Assembly (NCBI RefSeq): GCF_025612915.1
Contig: NC_069120.1
Coordinates: 2,884,501 to 2,948,500 of the forward strand
Length of the DNA stretch: 64,000 nucleotides
Source: Magallana angulata
Lineage: Eukaryota > Mollusca > Bivalvia > Ostreida > Ostreidae
Direction of reading: 5' to 3'
The translations under genes were made by a program, and so were the position numbers. Shown in pieces: positions 30,555-45,890 of this stretch. Position 1 is the stretch's first letter. The number at the start of each line of letters is the position of its first letter. The notes beneath the pieces were generated by a model, which was given only the letters and a program-made list of their open reading frames with translations, did no database searches and had not been told where the DNA came from.

Positions 30555-32631
30555 CTAGGCATAAGAGGGAACAATGCAAGTTTTAAAATTGCACAGCATA
30601 AAACATACAAAGGTTATATGCGAAGACAATTTAGTTTCTGAACTATTCATAGGTTCAACTAAAATCTTGAAAGTTTTGGCAAGTCCAATGATGCGCTCAA
30701 TGTGAACTCTTTTACTGGATATCTTTCGATCTTGAATAACAGTTGAACAAGACATTCTGTTTTTCTTTTTAAAAAATGTGGGCATGTTTATCTGAATATT
30801 TCTATGTACAAACATATCCTGAACATTAAAACCTTTATCGGCCATAATCGAGTCTCCAGGATCACACAAATTTAACAAACTACTTCGCTCTACAATTTGT
30901 CTATCACTTGTTGACCCACCATAAGCTGGAGATACATATGACACAAGGCCACCAGGGGTTGCACCAACTAATATTTTGACCGTGTTCTTATTTTTATAAG
31001 TCGAAAAAGTGGCTTGCTGAGTTTTTGGAAGTTTTGGTTTTTTGATCGGACATTCAGTTCCATCAACTATAACTCTAGTATTAGGAAATTTCAATTTAAA
31101 ATCTGATGGACAGAAATAATTAACAAGGGATTTGGGTGGCCATATGTCTACTTCTCTCCACTGCTTTGACATAAAAAGAATCCATGTATAGAATACATTT
31201 GACACCGTTTTTTCTGAGACATTAAATAATCTGGACAAGTCAAAATTAGTTCTATGTCTACGCATTTTGATAAGAACAAGGAAAAATTGATCTGGAACAC
31301 TGATATTTGTAACCTTGTGATAGATGTAGTTCAAACAATATGCGGCTGGACCTAGGGTTCTTAAAACCATATAAAATTTAACATATGTTTCAAGCCCTGT
31401 ATAAAAGTGAATGCCAGCATCGTCTTTCTCAAAATTATCAATACACATTGGTGGAAATGTAGGTGTCTGGGTTTCAACATTTAAATAAAATTTCTGTTCT
31501 TCGCTTGAATCCTCGTCAGTGTCATTCTTGGTTGGAATGCTTTCAATGACAATTTCATCTGCAACATCAATATCGTCTTGAAAATACACTGTGCCTTGAC
31601 TTTGATTCTCGGTGGTATTAATCTCGATTAACTTTCTCTTCACCCCCCTTGTCCTAGCTCGGCTAGCCCTAGCAATATCTGCGGGACTTGCAGGATCTAT
31701 CCACTGGAAAATGCTTGGGATTGCTGTTTTTTTCAGGCGTCTGCTTAATGGTGTGGTTCCTAAAAAAGTTTAAAATTTCTATAAGTTAAAATACCTTTAG
31801 TAACCATTCAAATAAAATCTGTAAGTCAAACAGAAACTATCTAATTACTCTGTCTCATACTTAGATCTTACAAATCTTTTGATCTGTTATCATGCTTATG
31901 GAAAGTATTTTGTTATGTAATACTGGCAGCTACTGTTCTAAAAAATATCAGTGGGTGTTCCTGCCAGATGTTTATATAAGACAACTAACAAGTGTCCAGC
32001 AGAGGGTATTAGGCAGTAGCGGGGTACTTAGAGTTTGTTTACAAGCAGATGTACAATCATGCTGTGTTAATGATATGCAACACAAGTTTTCTTGGAGATC
32101 AATCGCATGTTTATTTCCTTTGAATGTATCAAAGAAAAACAAGGCGAAAGTGTCAAATTAGAAGTTTCAAATCAAATTATCTATCATATTCATCTTAGCA
32201 AATAAAAAAAAAAACCTCAAAATTTGGATTTATATACATGTAGTTATATCGTCTAAGGAACTTTGACCATTTCGATCTTTTACAGTAAATATAATCAATG
32301 ACTATAACTACGTTACGTAAACGTGGCATTTGACTGTAGCGATTTTCCATTAAAATAAAAAGAAAAAAGGAATTTAATGGTTGTTTATCCTTATCTTACA
32401 CTTCGTAAATAAAAAAGCTAAACATTTACCGTAAACCGTCTCCGAGAGGTAGTCACTGTTTTGGAAATGTGATCTGCACACTACAGCATGTGACGAGGGT
32501 TCCCAACTCTGAAAACGGGATTCCCCACGTCTGATTGCATGAATCCAAGCTTTTTTCCTCAGTTGATCAGATGATAAAACGTGGCCACCTCTATTACTAC
32601 ACCCAGGTACACAGCAACAAGTTTCCGGCAT
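30555..32631 (-). CDS. ISL2EU-type transposase: THAP domain + DDE endonuclease
   Basis: Two exons: 32631-32430 and 31759-30555; 1407 nt, 468 residues, no break. The N-terminal THAP zinc finger has C2CH ligands in CCVPGC (Cys pair), then VVCRSHF, and ends in the typical AIPSIF. A basic acidic-flanked linker follows (RASRARTRGVKRK). A helix-turn-helix region (SRLFNVSEKTVSNVFYTW) precedes the DDE_Tnp_4 catalytic core: VIVDGTECPI (first Asp), SIMADKGF (second Asp) and VHIERIIGLAK (Glu). All three acidic residues are present. The gene converges with the YqaJ gene, with 97 bp between stop codons. It cuts and pastes its own element by family analogy. Confidence 0.9.
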
Positions 32632-32755
32632 GTTTCACGTGTGAACTGACAGCGATTTGTTTACGTTTGATACAATAAAGCCGATGCGATAATGCGCGAG
32701 CTAGTTCCGAAGGGGACCGTATTATCGTGTGGCGCCCTCTAAGGGAAAGATAACA

Positions 32756-34521
32756 GGAGACGGTTTCTAATTAGTTTCGGCTTTTGACGGTACCCTGGGG
32801 GTTAATCTGCGATAGACTGGTGTTCGATTAAGAAAGAGTCAATGACCAATGAAACCAGAGAGAAGCATCGGTCCAATTTGCTTTAATGTTCGGAGAATAA
32901 TCAAACTTTAACCATTATACCGATAATTCTAAATACAGTGTACCTTAAAATCCAGAGGCTAGTTAAGTATAGCATCTAGCTGCTCTGAAATTTTAACTTG
33001 CTCCAAAAACTGTAAATTCCCCAAGTCTCTAAAACCTTAAACTCAGATTCAGCATCGGAGCCTGTCATGAAAGGTTTAGATATAAACCATCCGAGATTGG
33101 TGAAGATTTGCCTGGTAATAATTTAAACATGGACTGAAACTTCTCCAGCATCTGAATCATACGGCTTACATGAATCACCCAAGCCTGTCAAGTACATTTT
33201 ACTCAAAGGTTAACCATCCATTCAAGTTTGGTGAAGATAGGGCCAAATAATAAACTTAAGCTTTCAGCACTTGAAAACTTTATTTATCACTGAATAAATC
33301 ATGAAATCCTATCTAGTCAAAACAGCTTTGGTGAATTTAGGACCTTGCAGTTTTCACTTTGGGACCTGCTCCAAAACTAACTGAAAGGCGACGCAGAAGT
33401 GTAATTTATTGGAAGGATATTTTTTTCTATGCTGTACTGGTAGTATATCTCTATAGAGGTATAAACTTTTCGCTTAGAAGTGTAACAAAAATTAATTTTA
33501 AGTAAACGGCACTGACTCTTGACGATTAAGATATTTTTCTATAGCATGTACCCGTAACCAGAAATATCGCCGGCGTCCATCTTGCCTTTTCTCATATCCA
33601 AGGATGTTAGGTAAATCAACTGAATAATGGAAGGAACAGGTCCCATAACCAAATCTTGTCAGTTACTTGTCAGTTACTCGGTTTTCCGAAACTCTTGTTT
33701 CATAGAGTTTTTAAGACACTTGGCAGGTATGCGAACCTCGTGTCACTCGTGATATTGTCAGAATGTACTTCAGTGAATTGGCGTATGGAGTATATTGTAT
33801 CTGACGTCACTAAGATAACCAATTACTGGTACATGTATACTCTGACCTTGGGGTCACCGTGAGTCGGACCCGGAACGCTGGAAAGGTCAAGGGCACTAGT
33901 AGATAATGTAGTACATTTAGGCTAGAATTCCTCGCCGTTCTCTAGTAAAATCTTTAATGACCGAATTCGCTGAAACGAGACACAACAATTGGTTTCTTTA
34001 ACTTGTCATCAATAAGAGGGAAATAACTTGAATTCAGAAGAATGTGTAGCTTAATAATTTCAGCTTTTTAAGTTGTTTTCTTTATTTGATTTGACAAAAT
34101 GATCGTGTAGGAAAGGATATTCATTGAATAGTTTTTTCGTTGTACACCTTTTTACACTTAACACTTTTTATAAGATAAAGAATCTGGCCGGATTCCGAAA
34201 ACGGAGTGTTTGGCACTGTCATGATAAATGACGTTTTTTTTTTGTAAAGGTTAATCTCGGATAATGAAAGGAAAAATAAATATTCGACCCTCTCACTATA
34301 TATATAGATCGATTCCTATTTTTCCTTGCAAACAATATCATTGGGCGCTTTTGTTGAAACACAAGCATCTTAATTGCGTCTCATAAATATAATGTTCCAA
34401 ATCGTGGCGAATTATCTGGGATAAGAAAGTCATGCATTGAGAACACATATATGACGGAATTCCGAACTTTTCAAAACATGTCATGCATTTCTTATCAGCG
34501 CACTAGATATACCTTTGTAAG
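32756..34521. other. Intergenic stretch between the transposon and ependymin-related gene 3
   Basis: No gene, tandem array or clear TIR element recognised. It presumably contains the promoter of ependymin-related gene 3 at its right end (a TATATATAG-like word near 34299 is the only core-promoter-like string seen). Confidence 0.45.
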
Positions 34522-37430
<2,909 letters not shown>

Positions 37431-37794
37431 AAAAGGTATTAAAAATGTCGTAAAAATTTACAAGTAACTCAAAGCTATTATATTAATTAGCTTAATGAAT
37501 ATGTAATAATATTTCTTATGTTTTTCAACTTTTTAAGAATAAATATGATCATGACATTTTGTAGATGTGAGGAAGAACGGCGAATATGCATGGTGAGCCG
37601 TCTCTTCTCTCGCCACCATGCTGACTATATAGGGCTTGCTTTATTTTTACTTGTCTTTTCTAATAAAAATATAAAAATCAAAACTCTTTGTGTTTGGTTA
37701 TTTTTATCACAAAGTGGCCTGATTTATAATAAAGTTTTCCTCTAGCTCCCGAGAAAAAAAATCTATATAAATTAATTAAATGGATTACCCTGTT

Positions 37795-37907
37795 GTCATG
37801 TTGTTAATTTTGAATTTACTTGGTGGGTGTAAATACAAAATTTACAACATAACAATTTAAATTTTGTATTTACACCCACCCAGAAAATACAAAATTTACA
37901 ACATGAC
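37795..37907. repeat. Small near-perfect hairpin (fold-back) element
   Basis: The left half runs GTCATGTTGTTAATTTTG, then GGTGGGTGTAAATACAAAAT; the right half is the reverse complement in order. The arms are about 50 bp with a short loop. It could be a minimal MITE remnant. Confidence 0.7.
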
Positions 37908-38937
37908 TCTTGTAAGTTCCGACCAAGGCTTTCTAAAACCCCCAGCTAAACATAGTTTTTAATATAGATATATTTTTGGCAAGTCTTATACTAATATTTT
38001 TATATCATCAGGACACTTCTATTGATTAATTAATTAATTTATTTTGTTTGTTTCTAATTGTTGGAGTAATTTTCCCAGATGAGATCACCCCATCTCCGCA
38101 CCCTACGGTTCTCCGTTATTTGGATCATATACAAATACAAGTACAAATACATATATGACCGACTAAGATCTTACTTTAAATCTATTACTACATGTACTAG
38201 GCAACAAAATAAAACTAGTGTAATTGTCATTCAGTTGAAAGAGAGGAAACCAATGATTGTCACCGGTCTTAGGCCTAGGGTTACAGTTGTCTGGGTTTTC
38301 TCCCCTACCTTTGTTTCCTTATTATGAATCAAAGTACTGATAGACGGCGGCATCATTTCGGAGGAAATTAAACTAATGACAATATATGATATTTTTATTC
38401 AAGGAAAAACAGCGCGCTTACCGCAAATCATGTTAGAATATTCGCGAAGTGATTTACTATTTGAGGTCGCAAGGATATTTTTCAGGTTGACACCAGAGTT
38501 AGGTAGATAATATTAAAATAATTAGTGTTGTTCTCTTATCTTACCTTCAGTTATAAGATTGTTATATTACAGCTTAAAGGTGTTTATTCTTTACAAGAAA
38601 TGGAAAGAGGTCATTATTTTGCATCACAAAAAAACATGGGAAATGTACATTTTATTAAACGCATACAACCCGAATTATTTATGTACACATTTCTTTTCTT
38701 GTGTATATTAAGTTTAAGTCGCTATTATTTCCTGTGTATAGGGATTTACAAAGTGAAACCCAAGGTAGCAAATGGCATGTCCTAAGGGTTTTCACACCTG
38801 TTTTCAAGACAAAAAATAATCTCTAATTTGCAAACTACTTCGTCTTACCGTACAACCCCCCCCCCCCCCTTTCTATCTTACAGAAGGGGTTTCTTGATTA
38901 ATGAGAGTCGATCCAGATATTCTCTTTTTGTGATCTT

Positions 38938-38938
<1 letters not shown>

Positions 38939-39034
<96 letters not shown>
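38939..39034. repeat. (GA)n microsatellite
   Basis: About 48 pure GA units. Confidence 0.97.
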
Positions 39035-39036
<2 letters not shown>

Positions 39037-39424
39037 TTTTAGGCGTAATTTTACGTTCATTCATTATATTAATATTATATATACATAAAACTAGTATTCG
39101 ATTATCCACAAAAGAATAAAGTACACTGTGATTGAATCCGGTATGCAGTTTCAGTCCGAGTCCACGTGATACCCCTGTCAAACAAATCAATGCGCGAGGT
39201 GCACCACGCGTTCCTTCCAAGATCAGAGGGGAAAAGTTTTGTTCTAATTGTTTTCATTTCAAGTAAGAAGAAAAGAAGTATGCATAACAATAAAGTATCC
39301 TACACTGTTTGTGATGTTTGATTTCAAGTAAAGAGAAAAGAAGCATGTCTAACAATGAAGTACATGTATTCTACACTGTTTGCGATGTTTAATTTCAAGC
39401 AAAGAGAAAGGACGCATGTGTAAC

Positions 39425-39426
<2 letters not shown>

Positions 39427-39467
<41 letters not shown>
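39427..39467. repeat. (CT)n microsatellite
   Basis: About 20 CT units. Two diverged copies of flanking text (TTTCAAGTAAAGAGAAAAG near 39330 and a similar string near 39400) show a local duplication of about 80 bp just before it. Confidence 0.95.
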
Positions 39468-39470
<3 letters not shown>

Positions 39471-40047
39471 ATGGTAAACGAAAACATGTACGTCATACTA
39501 CGTACGATCACGTTGAAAGTAATTTGGGGGATTTGGATTTATATTATTCAAGCTTCACAGATAATCGCACAAATTGAAGTGGTGTAGTTGGGGCCTCAAT
39601 TTAGTTGATTGACAGAGGTACACTGACCAGGTAAATTTGAAGGCGGTGCTTATTTTCTCGGCCTTTAAGAATCAAAAGATGCAGAGGGTGCAGCTGTAAA
39701 GAAAAATAGTCTCTGCGGGAGATTACTTGATAATACACGAACGATATACGACAGAGACAAACAGGCACACCATGTTTATTATTCGAATCTCATAATTATT
39801 CATTATTTCGTCCATCGCTAGAATGGTTAACATTATTTGACGTCACGGGCAAGACAATCACAATATATATACGGAGGCTGTACAGTTATACAGCCTCCGT
39901 CTAAAAAGACATTAAATCAAACTTTGTTGATGTACTATCAGCAAGTTGATGACGATGATGACGAGGATGGTGATAAATTGATTATGTGCTTGATTATTAT
40001 TAGTTACTGGACAAGACATTAAATTCTGAAACGAAACGAAGGGACGT

Positions 40048-41053
40048 TATGGCACGCCAAATTCACAAAAATGAGATAATCATAGTTTCACGGTCGATGA
40101 ACTAGGTTTAACGGTTGTAAACTATAGTTTACGGACAGAAAACTAAAGTTAACGTCGTTAATCTGTATTTCACATCTCTAAATCATAGTTAACGCAATCA
40201 TATATGTTTCAGAAGTGTAAAACTATAATTAACACTGAAAACAACCATTTGCGATTGCAAAATATGGTATTTTTGATAAATATAGTTTCACGATTGTGAA
40301 ACTATGGTTAACGAATGCATGTAAATTATAGTTTACAGATGTGAATCTATATTTATCAGCAAAATCTATCGTTAACGTTATTTGAAGAAAGATAAACTTA
40401 GAGTTACAATTCGTTAACTAGAGTTTACAAACGTTAAATATAGTTTTACAGATGAAAACTATAGTAAACGGATCATTAATTATAGTTTACGAATCGTTAA
40501 CTATAGTTTACGAACCGTAAATTATAGTTAACAGTAAACTATTGTTAACTAAAGTTTAGCGTCCGTATACAATAGTTAACAGTTGATAAACCTAGTTTAT
40601 CATCTGTGAAACTCTATTTGACGCCGTTAATCTATATTTCACATCTGTAAACCATAGTTAGCGCGATCATTTATGTTTCAGAAGTGTAGAACTATAATAA
40701 ACATTGAAAACAACCATTTGCGATTGCAAAATATGGTATTTTTGATAAATATAGTTTCATAATTGTGAAACTATGGTTAACGAATGTAAATTATAGTTTA
40801 CATATGTGAATCTATATTTATTAATATCAGCAAAATCTATCGTCAACGTTATTTGCAGAAAAATAAACTTAGATTACCATTCGTTGACTATAGTTTACAA
40901 CCGTACCTTAGACATAGTTTTACAGATGAAAACTATAGTTAACGAATCGTGAACTATAGTTTGCGGTTCGTAAATTATAGTTACCCGTCGATAACCTAAT
41001 TTATCAAATGTGAAACCATGTTTAGCTCATTTCTGTGAATTTGGCGTGCCATA
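40048..41053. mobile_element. TIR element filled with AACTATAGTT-type words
   Basis: The perfect or near-perfect TIRs of about 28 bp begin TATGGCACGCCAAATTCACA. The whole interior (about 40085-41020) is a dense series of degenerate words around GTTAACTATAGTTTAC in both orientations, well over forty, each 10-14 bp and partly self-complementary, joined by 5-12 bp linkers. A block of about 150 bp (CAACCATTTGCGATTGCAAA and neighbours) occurs twice, at about 40230 and 40710, showing internal duplication. No ORF. Confidence 0.85.
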
Positions 41054-41393
41054 GGAGGTACGTACGTATTAAAAATTCACCATTTGGCAAAGGTAAACTT
41101 TTCGTCAACTTGACTCGAAGTCAGTGTCAGAAGAACAATTTTCTAGAAACAGCTGATATATATTATGTGGACTTTTTTCCTCAACACCACATGTCACACT
41201 ATGACTATGACGACGATGATGATTTATCATGATTATGTTACAAGTATAGAGGAGGAGTCGAGATCAACGAGCTTTTTTTAATCCGAGAATGTTTTCATTA
41301 ATTGGAGGCGGGCTTTGGATTATTTTTAAGGCAACAACATACACGTAGGAATGTATTTTCAATATTGTTTACCCCCAGAAACCAGTTTCTAGG

Positions 41394-41395
<2 letters not shown>

Positions 41396-41464
<69 letters not shown>
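41396..41464. repeat. (TA)n microsatellite
   Basis: About 34 TA units. Confidence 0.97.
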
Positions 41465-41469
<5 letters not shown>

Positions 41470-41803
41470 AAAACCGCCTGACAATTCTGATCGGGATCGA
41501 AATTCCATTAATGTTATTCGTACCTGAATTTTTTTTTTCTGAAAAAAAAAAAAACACCAAATAAAAACATACAAGGTACTTCATTTCAACTAATTTATAT
41601 CTGACTTTGGATATATTTCGACTTATATGCATTCATAAGTACACAACCTCATAAATCGTTCAACGAACTGGGTGGTCATATTCCGAAGCTAATGGAACAA
41701 AGTGAAACTAGAACCGGTAACTTTAAAGTTGGTGATTAGATTGAGAAGAATGTGAACAACAGTCGATTACGGATATTGTCGCTCGGTGCTGCCGAGTGGT
41801 GTT

Positions 41804-43406
41804 ATGGGAGTGAACTACTCGTGCAGGAAAGATATGACGGAAAATAAGGAAATTGGGGTTTACCACGAGAGGCAGGTGAAGGAGTTATGTGCCCTTCACG
41901 CATTAAACAATCTATTCCAGGACCAAAAGGCCTTCTGTAAAAAGGATTTGGATGACATCTGTATCAGGTACTGCTAGTTAAAGCATGGCAGTGCTTGGCT
42001 GCAGGTCTGTAGCAACCAGAAAAATATGGTTGACGTGCTATAGGCATTTGATGAACACTGTTGAAACATGTTCTATGCAATGATTTGTATCAGTATGCCA
42101 ATTTACAACTTTAGCTTCATTTTACTCTAATATGAAGTCATTTCAGGAAGGTATACATGTATATAGCACTAACTTATAAAGGGTATAGACACTGTTAAGG
42201 TAAATGTTTTATTTGGGATACTGTGGCCAATTGTGCTTGATTGATACTTAAGTGAATATGCATTGTGACCAATGTTCAGTAATTGAATACAATAACTTGA
42301 ATTTATATCTCTGATTTTAGATTGTCTCTAAAATCAGAAATTGCATATAATAACTTGGGTATTATCTCTGATTTTAGATTGTCTCCAGATCATTTCATTA
42401 ACCCTCACCGCAGCTTATTGGGACTGGGAAATTATGATGTCAATGTTTTAATGGCAGCTGTCCAAACCAAGAGTTGTGAAACCATATGGTTTGATAAAAG
42501 AAAGTGAGTATGATCAGTATCAGTTTTAAGCTTTTAGGTGTAAGATCTGACAACATTATATTGGTTTAGTTTTGTTTTAAACCAGACAAACGGACAGACA
42601 GACAGACAGCATTGGTTTTTCAAATTGTAAACATTAACAGCTGAGGCTATATAAACATGTCATTAGTAGGAAATTTATTGTTTTATTGGTTTTAAGGAGA
42701 CAGTTGAAACTGATATTAAACAAGTGAAACTACCGTACATTCATGGAAAAAATTGTGTAATGTTTAGAAAATATTGATATTGAGTAATAAGAATTGAAAG
42801 TGCTACTAAGGAGGGAAAGGAGGGGTTTGGTCAACAAGATGAAAACAGTATTTTATTTCCAATTAAGTACATATTAAAAACCAATAAGGTTGCATAATTG
42901 AAAAAGGATAGTGGTCAAACATGAGTTACATATACCAGTAAATTTAAATGCAAGAAATTTTTAATAATTTACCATAAATCTTAGTTCACAGTTGCTCAAT
43001 TATATCACTTTTTTATAGGAACATAAAATGCCTTCTGCCTGAAAATATCCAGGGATTCATTCTCAACACACCTTCAGAGTATAAATGGGGTTTACTGCAC
43101 TTTCCTTTCAAGAGGAAACACTGGATTGCGATTCGTAGGATTAAAGGCATTTATTATAATTTAGACTCGAAACTGGACTCCCCAGAATCCATTGGGGATG
43201 AGGAGTCCCTGTTTTTGTTTTTACAAAAAGAGCTGGAGAATGGGGAAAAAGAACTGTTGATTGTGGTCAGTCAGGAGGTGGAACAGGCAGGAACCTGGAG
43301 GAGGAACAGCGACGCCTCGGGGAATCTGTCGACCAGCAGCGATCAGCACAGTGCGAACGAAACAGCTACCTCAAACGCTAACCTACAGCCTCTGGACGAT
43401 CTCTAA
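41804..43406 (+). CDS. Josephin-domain deubiquitinase (JOSD1/2-like)
   Basis: Three exons: 41804-41967, 42378-42503, 43019-43406; 678 nt, 225 residues (JOSD1 and JOSD2 are about 190-200). It hydrolyses ubiquitin chains as a cysteine protease. Catalytic residues seen: Cys29 in [11 protein letters not shown], His131 in KRKHWIAIR, and Asp146 in YYNLDSKLD (the third catalytic position). [18 protein letters not shown] and IWFDKRK are conserved family blocks. The tail beyond WRRNS is longer than usual, Ser/Asn-rich and probably disordered. The start at 41804 reads MGVNYSC, an N-myristoylation-like sequence with a nearby Cys; upstream codons in frame have no ATG. An alternative acceptor at 42321 would insert 19 in-frame residues. 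Confidence 0.93.
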
Positions 43407-45890
43407 GGACAGCTTGTGTTTATTGTCTTAGAAATTTTGATACCTTTTTTGTTACTTGTTTAGTGGATTTTACTTTATAGCCAATACTTTATTGTTGTTG
43501 TCAATATCAAATATTACATGGGATATTCCACTGAATGGCCAACAAGGAATAAACATGGATACTCATTCGCGATTCTTCACTTTCTTCTATTTAAGCCAAA
43601 TTCTGCAGAGAAACAGGTTAATTACAACCAATTTTGGCTCCCAGGTACCATGGTTAGACAATTCTTTCGAGTTCTATTTTGGTTTATTGAATAGCAGAGG
43701 ATTTTTTGTAGTTGTAGTGTTTAACCCCCTTAATATTTTTTCAGATTTTTAAATCTTCAAAATAAGTCTGTAGCTACGCAATTCAACAGATGTTTTAAGT
43801 ACAGTCAAACCTCGTAATCTCGAACTAGATGGAACTGGTTAAAACATCGAGATATCAAAGTATTCGAGATATCAAGGGTAAAATACTTTAAGTGTTTGGG
43901 ACTTAAAATTCACCTTGACATATCCATTGTATTCGAGATATCGGGTGTTTGAGAAAAAAATGCACTGTCCTATTATTGCATACAAAATGACATGTAGGAC
44001 TTCATATTTATTGCTTTTATATCTTTTGGCAACATTTTTGGCCAGATTTGAGCAGAAACAAGCCAGTTCAAGAATTGTTTACATTCTTATCCTCAAATGT
44101 ACAAGAATGCTGCACATCCCCCTTAATGAACATTACATTTTGCAGTATCATCTGGAAGTACTGATAAAAAAGAAATCAATAACATTATATGTTTGAAATT
44201 CATGAGACCAATTCCAAAATACTAACAATTGCAAAAAGTAATGTTTTAGAATCAAAGTTCCAAATGTTTCTGCAGAAAAAAGTGGTAAATTCTGTATGAA
44301 TGATAAACTCAAATAGGTTAGAACTTCAGTATATATATCAACTCTTTCCTAGAACTTAACACTTCTGAATCAAACATCACATTTTTCCCCTGAATCAGCA
44401 AATTAGGCTCCCAAGTGAGAAGATGACAGGTACGACATTTTAGACTTCACAATTCCTTATGTTGAACAGTGAGGACAAACATCAATGTCTTTGACTTCAT
44501 TTTATTATATCTTATGACAACGAGTTTGGCTGCAAAATCATAATGAGTAATTGTAAACTTGATTTAATTTTTCTGGTGGCTTTTAATATCAACTTGAAAT
44601 TTCTTACAATGGAAACATTATTTCTTAGCAATTACATTTACATTCCATTTATATTCCACCAATAACCATGCCATTAAATCAATATACAGAATACAAGACC
44701 AGTAAAGTTCACACTGGAAAAACCATGAGAATCGTGAAAACTGAAAGTTTGGCACTAAATAATTAAACTATGTAGTGTGCTATCTTATTTTTCCTTTTAA
44801 TGTGCACTTGTAAAAGAAAAAGTAAATTTACATGCATGTACATGTATATACAAAACCATTCATTTAAGCTGACAATGGCTTCATTCATACACAAGATTGT
44901 ACTTCAAAATAAAGCATGGATTGAGAGACATACTGTACAACCGTACAGCCGTCTTCTGTAAAAGTCACAACATGTCTCACAATTTCCTACATTTACAATT
45001 AAAACATAGCAGGTAGATGATCCCAGTCACCTAAGAAATTGACTAAAAATTAACACAATATATGCCAAACTTGACAACAGAATGTACGATCGTGATTCTT
45101 TACACAAAGGTATATATTGCACTCTCCCTCTCTTGATCAGGGCCTTGCCTTGTAAAATGTCTGATAAGTTTGTCTTGCAGAGTAATTATCTCTAAATTTG
45201 TAAATATATATCTATTCAATCAAATATCTTCAGTTCATTTCTTATAAAAATTACATGCATGTAAACAATGTCCCATGCCTTTGAATGAGATCTTGTTTCT
45301 TACTACCGATATTTACTGGTAAAAAGAAACCACCTCTGTGTTTACTTTTGGTATTTTTAAAATATCATAAAACACAGCTACAGGTTGTTCTGATGAAGAA
45401 TCTGTAAATATTTACATTATTTTCTTCAAAATTGATGCAGTTAAACTTTACCCTCAATGATGGTGGATCTTTTCACATAAACCAGTAAAACTTATAATTA
45501 CACATTTTAAATAGAATAAGAATAAAGAAGTTCCCAAAAATGTTTGATACAGTAATCTATACAGAAGCTTAATCTCATTTTTATCGAGATAAAAATATTG
45601 CATAAAAAGGTAAAAACAGTGAAATATTTCAAAGAATGACTGTAAAGGAGGCAAATAAAACATTTTCTCACAGATGAAATACACATTTCTTTCTATCCTG
45701 ATTAAAAATACAATATGAATTGACATCAACCTTCTTCAATAGCTTATACAAAAAAAATAAAACAATAAATAACAACAAATGTGGCTTCACACATATTCAT
45801 GCCTTTACATTCCCTGGCTTAACAATCCTTGATACCCTGCAACCATATACATGTAAGGTATGTAACAACCAATCACAGGAAGTCATGTGA
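43407..45890. other. 3' UTRs of the convergent Josephin and SNX29 genes
   Basis: The genes converge here. No further gene is recognised. A Tigger/pogo-like fragment lies at 43800-43957. The rest is AT-rich and probably largely 3' UTR of both genes. Confidence 0.5.
43800..43957. mobile_element. Tigger/pogo-like terminal fragment
   Basis: It starts ACAGTCAAACCTCGTAATCT and has CGAGATATC words (three times), the characteristic terminal text of Tigger-type (pogo, Tc1/mariner) elements. No transposase; a solo end or deletion derivative. Confidence 0.6.

Larger units (their letters stand above)
28385..32755. mobile_element. ISL2EU (IS4EU)-type DNA transposon, full length
   Basis: The imperfect terminal inverted repeats run GTTATCTT, then GAGGGG, CGCCACA, GATAA and CGGTCC at the left, and the reverse complement of the same words at the right (32715-32755). 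Between them are two convergent genes: a SAP/SWIM/YqaJ protein on + and a THAP-DDE transposase on -. This pair (YqaJ nuclease plus THAP transposase) is the known hallmark of ISL2EU elements. The transposase reading frame is uninterrupted and the YqaJ gene shows one single-base frameshift, so this looks like a young copy. Length about 4.37 kb. The exact outer base and the target duplication are not certain. Confidence 0.85.
37431..41803. other. Intergenic stretch between ependymin-related gene 3 and the Josephin gene
   Basis: No gene recognised. It contains a small hairpin element (37795-37907), a poly-C run (about 38858), GA and CT runs, a short palindrome around 39874-39899 (GGAGGCTGTA against TACAGCCTCC), a 1-kb TIR element (40048-41053) and a TA run. 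Confidence 0.6.

Noticed and set aside
31892-32161. 89-residue open frame on the plus strand within the ISL2EU element
   Set aside because: Falls in the intron of the transposase gene on the other strand; no recognisable domain.
41786-41803. Upstream start of the Josephin protein
   Set aside because: The first codon there is GTG; the first ATG in frame is at 41804.
43456-43752. 98-residue open frame downstream of the Josephin gene
   Set aside because: AT-rich 3' UTR sequence with hydrophobic low-complexity translation and no splice or family support.
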